The position numbers were made by a program, and so were the translations under genes. From Marinicella sp. (GTDB taxonomy: Bacteria > Pseudomonadota > Gammaproteobacteria > Xanthomonadales > Marinicellaceae), in contig JANQRW010000088.1 in assembly GCA_028284365.1 (NCBI GenBank), positions 1 through 64,000 on the forward strand: DNA of 64,000 nucleotides, read 5' to 3'. Below, piece after piece: positions 59,879 through 64,000 of the stretch; position 1 is the stretch's first letter; each line of letters starts with the position of its first letter. Below the pieces are notes generated by a model. The model was not told the DNA's origin. It was given only the letters and a program-made list of their open reading frames with translations, and made no database searches.

Positions 59879-61174
59879 TTATCCTATCCTCTTCAGTAGT
59901 ATTGCTGAACCCAAGCCGCCTGCTGCGCATGCGCTGATCAGTGCATATTTACCTTTGCTCTCAATTAATCTTCGGGTTGCTGCTGTTAATAGCCGTGAAC
60001 CGGTAGCGCCAAAAGGGTGACCCAATGACAAAGAACCACCTTGTAGATTGACTTTGTCCATCGGAATCTCGCCAAAAGCACCTTCTAAGTCCAAATTTTC
60101 CTTACAAAATGTTTCATCTTGTAAGGCTGCCAGGTTAGCCAGAACCTGACCTGCGAATGCTTCGTGAATTTCATAAACATCAATGTCATCAATACCCAGA
60201 CCAGCTTCATTAAGTAGCTTAGGCACGGTGTAAGCTGGACCAAGTAACAATTCGCCATGCGGGTTCTGACCAGAAAAGACATAACCTTCAATCACCACTT
60301 GTGGTTTCAGTTTTCTACTTTTGGCTTCATCTACATCCATCAACAAACTCACTGCAGCACCGTCGGTGATGGGTGAGGCGTTACCCGCAGTGATGGTGCC
60401 ATGTGGTCTGACAAATGCAGGTCGTAGCTTGGCCAATTTATCCATTGATGAATTGGCATAGAAGGTGTCATCTTGTTCGACCACAGTAAACTGAGGTGGT
60501 ATTGGCAGAGGACAAACCTCATTTTTGAACACACCGGCTTCCCAGGCTTTGGTGGCCAGGTTGTGTGAACGCAAAGCAAATTCGTCTTGTTGTTCGCGAC
60601 TCACCCCAAATTTGGCGGCCAATTGATCAGCGTCAGCTCCCATGGTCAGGCCAGTAGAGAACTCAGCAATAGCAGGTGCTTCCGGGGCCAGAGATTTGAA
60701 TTTGAAATCTTTAAAAACCTGCCAGAACCCTTTTAAGCCCTTGGCTTTTTGTGCTTGTAACAATGTTTTCTTTAGTTTATGCGTGATCCTCACCGGAGCG
60801 TCAGATGATGATTCCACGCCACCGGCGATAGCCACCTTGGCTGCGCCTGATTGGATGGCATTGGCGGTGTTGGTGATGGCTACATTGGCTGAGATACAAG
60901 CCATGGTTACAGAATATGAAGGTGTGTTGAGGTTCAAGCCTGCACCAATCATGGCTTCTCTGGCAATGTTGGAGGTCGAAGCATTTTGAATGACACTGCC
61001 CATGGTGACCATATCACAGTCATCTTGTAGGTAAGGGTGGCGATGCTTGAGGTTGTTAATGGCTTCTCGAGCCAAGTCATAAGCTTTCAGGTCCATGGCT
61101 TTACCGCCTGGCGCCTTCATAAACGGCGTTCTTAGGCCGTCAATCACTGCAACTTTGGAGTCTTTGAATATCAT
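59879..61174 (-). CDS. fadI: Acetyl-CoA C-acyltransferase FadI
   Basis: A 431-aa thiolase, the last step of beta-oxidation. Catalytic residues: Cys in YSVTMACISANVAI, His in EIHEAFAGQVLANLAA and the C-terminal SLGHPFGATGSRL...ALISACAAGGLGSA. The start at 61174 (MIFKDSKVAVIDGLRTPF) is chosen over the longer frame from 61276, whose extra 34 residues do not fit the family. It is first of the fadIJ pair. Together with the broken alkB at the window start, this suggests an organism used to long-chain lipid substrates. Confidence 0.93.
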   Translation of the reverse strand: MIFKDSKVAVIDGLRTPFMKAPGGKAMDLKAYDLAREAINNLKHRHPYLQDDCDMVTMGSVIQNASTSNIAREAMIGAGLNLNTPSYSVTMACISANVAITNTANAIQSGAAKVAIAGGVESSSDAPVRITHKLKKTLLQAQKAKGLKGFWQVFKDFKFKSLAPEAPAIAEFSTGLTMGADADQLAAKFGVSREQQDEFALRSHNLATKAWEAGVFKNEVCPLPIPPQFTVVEQDDTFYANSSMDKLAKLRPAFVRPHGTITAGNASPITDGAAVSLLMDVDEAKSRKLKPQVVIEGYVFSGQNPHGELLLGPAYTVPKLLNEAGLGIDDIDVYEIHEAFAGQVLANLAALQDETFCKENLDLEGAFGEIPMDKVNLQGGSLSLGHPFGATGSRLLTAATRRLIESKGKYALISACAAGGLGSAILLKRIG

Positions 61175-61386
61175 AAAAATTCTGGCTATAAAAGGAGTTG
61201 AAATATTTTCACCATACGCATGCGTATTGTCAAGTGAAATGCTGTTAATGTAATATTTATGGTATAAATTTACCATTTCAACTTTTGACTGTATTTAAAA
61301 CGTTCTCTTAACTCAAAAAATAACTTAAACTAAAGTCAGTTGTTGTGACTCGTTTCAGCTGTAAATATTAAACTCAAAGAATATAT

Positions 61387-62868
61387 ATGAATATACTAAA
61401 AACTAAAATTTACTTATTGTTGCTGTTTGTGAATGGCTTAAATGCACAGACATTTGATTTTTTTTCAAGTGATGATGGATTGGATTCCCGGTTTGGTGAT
61501 TCGGTTTCAATTTTTGAAGATTGGGCTGTGGTAGGGGCCAGCCTTGAGGACACCACCACAACAACAGATACAGGTGCTGTGTACTTGTTTCATAAATCAA
61601 ATCAATGGCAACAACAAATCAAATTAACAGGCCAATTTGACGGTGAGAAATTTGGTGATTTTGTATTGATTCAAGAGAGTAAATTATTCATTGGAGCCAC
61701 CGGCGGTTCAGCAGGGTTTGTACCATCTGTTTACATTTACACACTAATCGAAGATATGTGGGTCTTTGAACAAAGGATAACAGTTCCTGAAAACACCCAA
61801 GATTCAAATTTTGGTAAAGCCATCGCTTATGAAAACCAAACTTTGTTTATAGGTGCGCCCGAACAAACATCCTCAAAAATTAAATCTGGAGTGGTTTATA
61901 TCTACCAGAAGCCAGTTGATATTTGGGAAGTTCAAGGGGTGATCCAAGCATCAGATGCAGAAGAAGATGATAAGTTTGGCTATGCCATCGATGTCAAACA
62001 AGACTGGATGGTCATCGGTGCATATAACAAACCCACTAATCTGGATCGTGGACGTGCCTATGTTTACAACAAAATAGGTACACAATGGTTTGAGCATCAG
62101 CAGCTTGCTGCTAACTCCTTTAATCGAGACCGCTTTGGATATTCTGTGGCGATAGATGAACGCCAAATTTTAATCGGTGCTCCTGCATTCATAGACTTGA
62201 CCGAGGAGGAACGGTTGGGGAAAGCTTACTTGTACCGTTTGGATCAAACCCAATCAAATTGGTCTGAACACCAACAATTGTCAGCCCTGAGCCTGTTTCC
62301 CAGTTTTTTTGGGTGGTCGGTTAAGTTGAATGATAATATCGCATATGTCAGCAGCGTTTTAGAGAATGGATCTTTTGGTAATTCGAGAAGTTCTGTATAC
62401 ACATTTTTTGAATCTGCTGGTTTGTTTTCTTTTCAACAAAAGATTTTTGATGGAAATCCAGTTTTAAATCAACTATATGGTCATTCAATAGCAGTTTGGG
62501 ACGATCAATTCATTGTAGGTTCACCCGGTGGGGCAAACGGTGATGAAAATAATGGCGGTGCTTTTATATATCAACAAAACTATCAATTGAAGGTTTCAAT
62601 CAATGGTTTGGTTGATGCTGCAGATTTATTGCTTGTTGGTGAGAAAAATCAGGGTGTGGCTTTTTATGTATCTTTTGATACCTCAACTGTGGTTAGTGGT
62701 GATTTTGTGAGAGGTGATGAGTTCAATTTTTACATTGCAGAGCAGCCCATGTCGCCGAATCAGCGATGTGAAGCTGATCAATATGAAGGCGCATTTTTCA
62801 ATGATAACATTACCATAACAGTAACTTGTGAGGATATTGATACCATTTACAAATCTGCGTTTGAATAA
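61387..62868 (+). CDS. Secreted FG-GAP repeat protein with AFE terminus
   Basis: A 493-aa exported protein (signal peptide about 1-20, YLLLLFVNGLNA). It contains about seven FG-GAP-like blades of roughly 50 residues, each with a (F)G.SV/AI......VGA/IGAP pattern, for example RFGDSVSIFEDWAVVGAS, FGKAIAYENQTLFIGAP, FGYAIDVKQDWMVIGA, FGYSVAIDERQILIGAP and YGHSIAVWDDQFIVGSP. This implies a beta-propeller of integrin or adhesin type. A short beta-rich C-terminal domain (about 400-480) with cysteines follows, then the terminus DTIYKSAFE. It is likely to be surface-exposed or secreted. It is transcribed alone. Confidence 0.72.
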   Translation: MNILKTKIYLLLLFVNGLNAQTFDFFSSDDGLDSRFGDSVSIFEDWAVVGASLEDTTTTTDTGAVYLFHKSNQWQQQIKLTGQFDGEKFGDFVLIQESKLFIGATGGSAGFVPSVYIYTLIEDMWVFEQRITVPENTQDSNFGKAIAYENQTLFIGAPEQTSSKIKSGVVYIYQKPVDIWEVQGVIQASDAEEDDKFGYAIDVKQDWMVIGAYNKPTNLDRGRAYVYNKIGTQWFEHQQLAANSFNRDRFGYSVAIDERQILIGAPAFIDLTEEERLGKAYLYRLDQTQSNWSEHQQLSALSLFPSFFGWSVKLNDNIAYVSSVLENGSFGNSRSSVYTFFESAGLFSFQQKIFDGNPVLNQLYGHSIAVWDDQFIVGSPGGANGDENNGGAFIYQQNYQLKVSINGLVDAADLLLVGEKNQGVAFYVSFDTSTVVSGDFVRGDEFNFYIAEQPMSPNQRCEADQYEGAFFNDNITITVTCEDIDTIYKSAFE

Positions 62869-62941
62869 GCAAAGGTTTTACTTTACACAACAAGCAGATT
62901 TTAATTTACAATATTTTATTTGTCATAATCAGGGGTTTAAA

Positions 62942-63586
62942 ATGAGTAATGTTTGGGTAGATATTTTGGCGCGATGGGGACATGGTTTATTTGGTATTAC
63001 ATGGATAGGGTTGTTGTACTATTTTAATTTTGTTCAAGGAGAGTATTTCAAAGAAGCTTCTAAAGAGGCACTGCCCGATGTGAAGGCCAAACTAGCAACA
63101 CGGGCTTTGTGGTGGTTCCGTTGGGGGGCCATGATGACGTTCTTAACAGGGGTGCTGTTATTAGGCGTTTTGGGGGCATCGCTTAATGGTTGGATTTTGT
63201 TAGGTGCTTTGTTGGGTACATTTATGATGCTTAATGTGTGGTTGATCATTTGGCCGAACCAAAAAGTGGTTTTGGGTTTAGCCTCTGGTGATGTCGCGAG
63301 AAGTGCGGGTAAAGCTGGATTGGCTTCAAGAACCAATGTGTTGTTTTCCGCGCCGATGTTATTTTTTATGTTTGCATCTAAACATGGTGCCGCAGTTCCT
63401 GTCGGTATGGTGCCCTTAAAAACCAGTGGTTTGACCACTGGCTTAATCGCAGCGTTAGCACTCATAGCCTTACTGGAATTGAATGCCTTATTCGGTAAGA
63501 TGGGACCCATGGCCAGTGTGAAAGGCGTGATTCACTTGTCTTTGGCTCTAACCGCTGTTTTGGTGGCTTTGGTGGTTTATCTCTGA
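62942..63586 (+). CDS. PuuD-like urate-hydroxylase-type membrane protein
   Basis: A 214-aa integral membrane protein with about five or six helices: WVDILARWGHGLFGITWIGLLYYFNFVQG at the N-terminus, then WRWGAMMTFLTGVLLLGV and WLIIWPNQKVVLGLASG. This matches the membrane part of the PuuD family, whose longer members carry a cytochrome c domain and oxidise urate; this one is short and lacks it. The longer frame from 62828 would overlap the previous gene; the ATG at 62942 after AGGGG is preferred. Purine genes are not seen nearby, so the urate role is uncertain. Confidence 0.7.
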   Translation: MSNVWVDILARWGHGLFGITWIGLLYYFNFVQGEYFKEASKEALPDVKAKLATRALWWFRWGAMMTFLTGVLLLGVLGASLNGWILLGALLGTFMMLNVWLIIWPNQKVVLGLASGDVARSAGKAGLASRTNVLFSAPMLFFMFASKHGAAVPVGMVPLKTSGLTTGLIAALALIALLELNALFGKMGPMASVKGVIHLSLALTAVLVALVVYL

Positions 63587-63631
63587 TGGGCTCATTGGTG
63601 ATAATCAGTCACCCAGTTGTAAGAAAGTAAA

Positions 63632-63800
63632 TAAGGAATGCTTTTGGGTCTTCATTCATTATTTGTTCCCGACAAAAATGAAAGCGACCACGGCAAGCAA
63701 GGCTCATTACTTTGGGCTTGCCCTCTCTGATTCGCTATCGCTCACCAACCGAGTGCGCCGATCAAGCTGATTATCAGCTCGACCAAGTACAAGTCCTGTG
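63632..63800 (+). repeat. Dispersed AAGGAATGCT repeat, copy E
   Basis: ATAAGGAATGCTTTTGGGTCTTCATTCA, hairpin with TTTGT / ACAAA around TCCCG and an imperfect outer part, AAGCGACCACGGCAAGCA, TTACTTTGGGCTTGCCCTCTCTGATTCG and CACCAACCGAGTGCGCCGATCAAGCTGATTATCAGCTCGACC. It is the best match to copy A over its whole length. A GTCCTGTGTGCTAAGCACGGGA hairpin (about 63791-63812) closes it. Confidence 0.8.
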
Positions 63801-63865
63801 TGCTAAGCACGGGATTTGTGTTGGCTTGAATTTCAAAAAAACACCTCAATATCTCACGAATTCCC

Positions 63866-63894
63866 TTAACCTTGGCGGACTTTTATAGTAAGAT
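63866..63894 (+). promoter_or_regulatory. Stable-RNA-type promoter at window end
   Basis: TTAACC (63866-63871), 17-bp spacer, TAAGAT (63889-63894), then the discriminator GCGCGC, suggesting a stringently controlled transcript leading out of the window. Confidence 0.5.
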
Positions 63895-63926
63895 GCGCGC
63901 ACTTTGGGAATGGTAAAGATTTGAAG

Positions 63927-63983
63927 AGACTTTTGTCTGACTTGTTGAAATGAAATATCAGCAAGTCAGACAAAGGTCTTTTT
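63927..63983 (+). terminator. Long hairpin with T run, attenuator or end of a short RNA
   Basis: AGACTTTTGTCTGACTTG (63927-63944) pairs over 18 bases, with one G-U-type mismatch, with CAAGTCAGACAAAGGTCT (63962-63979), loop of 17, followed by five T. It starts about 30 bases after the predicted start site of the promoter above, so the product is either an RNA of about 85 bases or the leader of a gene beyond the window. The rest of 63587-64000 outside repeat E has no gene. Confidence 0.65.
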
Positions 63984-64000
63984 ATCGTAATCGACCCTAT

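Noticed and set aside
1-64000. CRISPR array or restriction/defence gene cluster
   Set aside because: No regularly spaced repeats of 24-40 bp and no cas, methyltransferase-endonuclease or known defence core genes were seen; DUF2971 alone is not enough.

Overview
The window reads as chromosome of a free-living, AT-leaning gammaproteobacterium. The gene orders darP-pmbA, rplU-rpmA-obgE, yhbY/rlmE-ftsH-folP-glmM and fadI-fadJ are gammaproteobacterial. The murL-murD2 pair, the secreted proteins ending in ...GFE/...AFE and the multihaem cytochrome style point towards the Xanthomonadales/Marinicella neighbourhood. That placement is inference from gene content; no search was run.

Layout. 1-4.5 kb: the end of an IS3-like element that has cut an alkB alkane hydroxylase, then deaD, then a decayed accessory patch with a small membrane protein, a Sel1-like protein and the tail of an ABC exporter ATPase. 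5-16.3 kb: a TudS-like/DUF1722 protein and a long, tightly overlapped lipid-modification operon (desaturase, FAD protein, DUF1365, CFA synthase, DUF2878, DUF1295, second CFA-like methyltransferase) that runs into its own histidine kinase and response regulator. A chalcone-isomerase-like and an NTF2-like lipoprotein gene are divergent to it. 16.6-23.1 kb: darP, pmbA, the alternative D-glutamate pathway of peptidoglycan synthesis (murL-murD2), a Sel1 lipoprotein, DUF2288, zapG, comEA. 23.3-28.2 kb: a secreted pentahaem cytochrome, a partner protein, a copper-amine-oxidase-like secreted protein, and a DUF4287/DUF5655 protein.

28.24-30.03 kb holds the most unusual locus: a compact element of about 1.76 kb bounded by a perfect 47-bp direct repeat of the 3' part of tRNA-Val(GAC). 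It has paired AGTCCGCG repeats inside both ends, a promoter, a winged-helix-like 170-aa gene, a perfect 10-bp hairpin, a two-stem RNA fold and a 38-aa Cys/Arg-rich microprotein. No integrase is visible.

30.1-40.3 kb: an ECF sigma/anti-sigma/PDZ operon, then a glycosyltransferase cluster (two GT4, GT2, DUF2304, a GT-C-like membrane protein) with an M49 metallopeptidase lipoprotein. 40.7-54 kb: mostly housekeeping (FHA protein, rplU-rpmA-obgE, LysR regulator, diguanylate cyclase, 2OG oxygenase, type-B L36, Xcc1710-like protein, yhbY, rlmE, ftsH, folP, glmM, PCuAC copper chaperone, queA) plus an AT-rich DUF2971 gene behind queA. A likely small RNA of four hairpins, one loop resembling an anti-Shine-Dalgarno sequence, lies at about 44.52-44.65 kb. 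55-63.6 kb: an M14 carboxypeptidase-like protein, fadJ-fadI, an FG-GAP secreted protein and a PuuD-like membrane protein.

A dispersed intergenic repeat family starting with AAGGAATGCT occurs at about 4.8, 6.1, 16.3, 40.7 and 63.7 kb. Three copies keep a hairpin whose two arms change together. Protein family assignments come from motifs read by eye; promoters, terminators and RNA folds come from sequence inspection, without computed energies.
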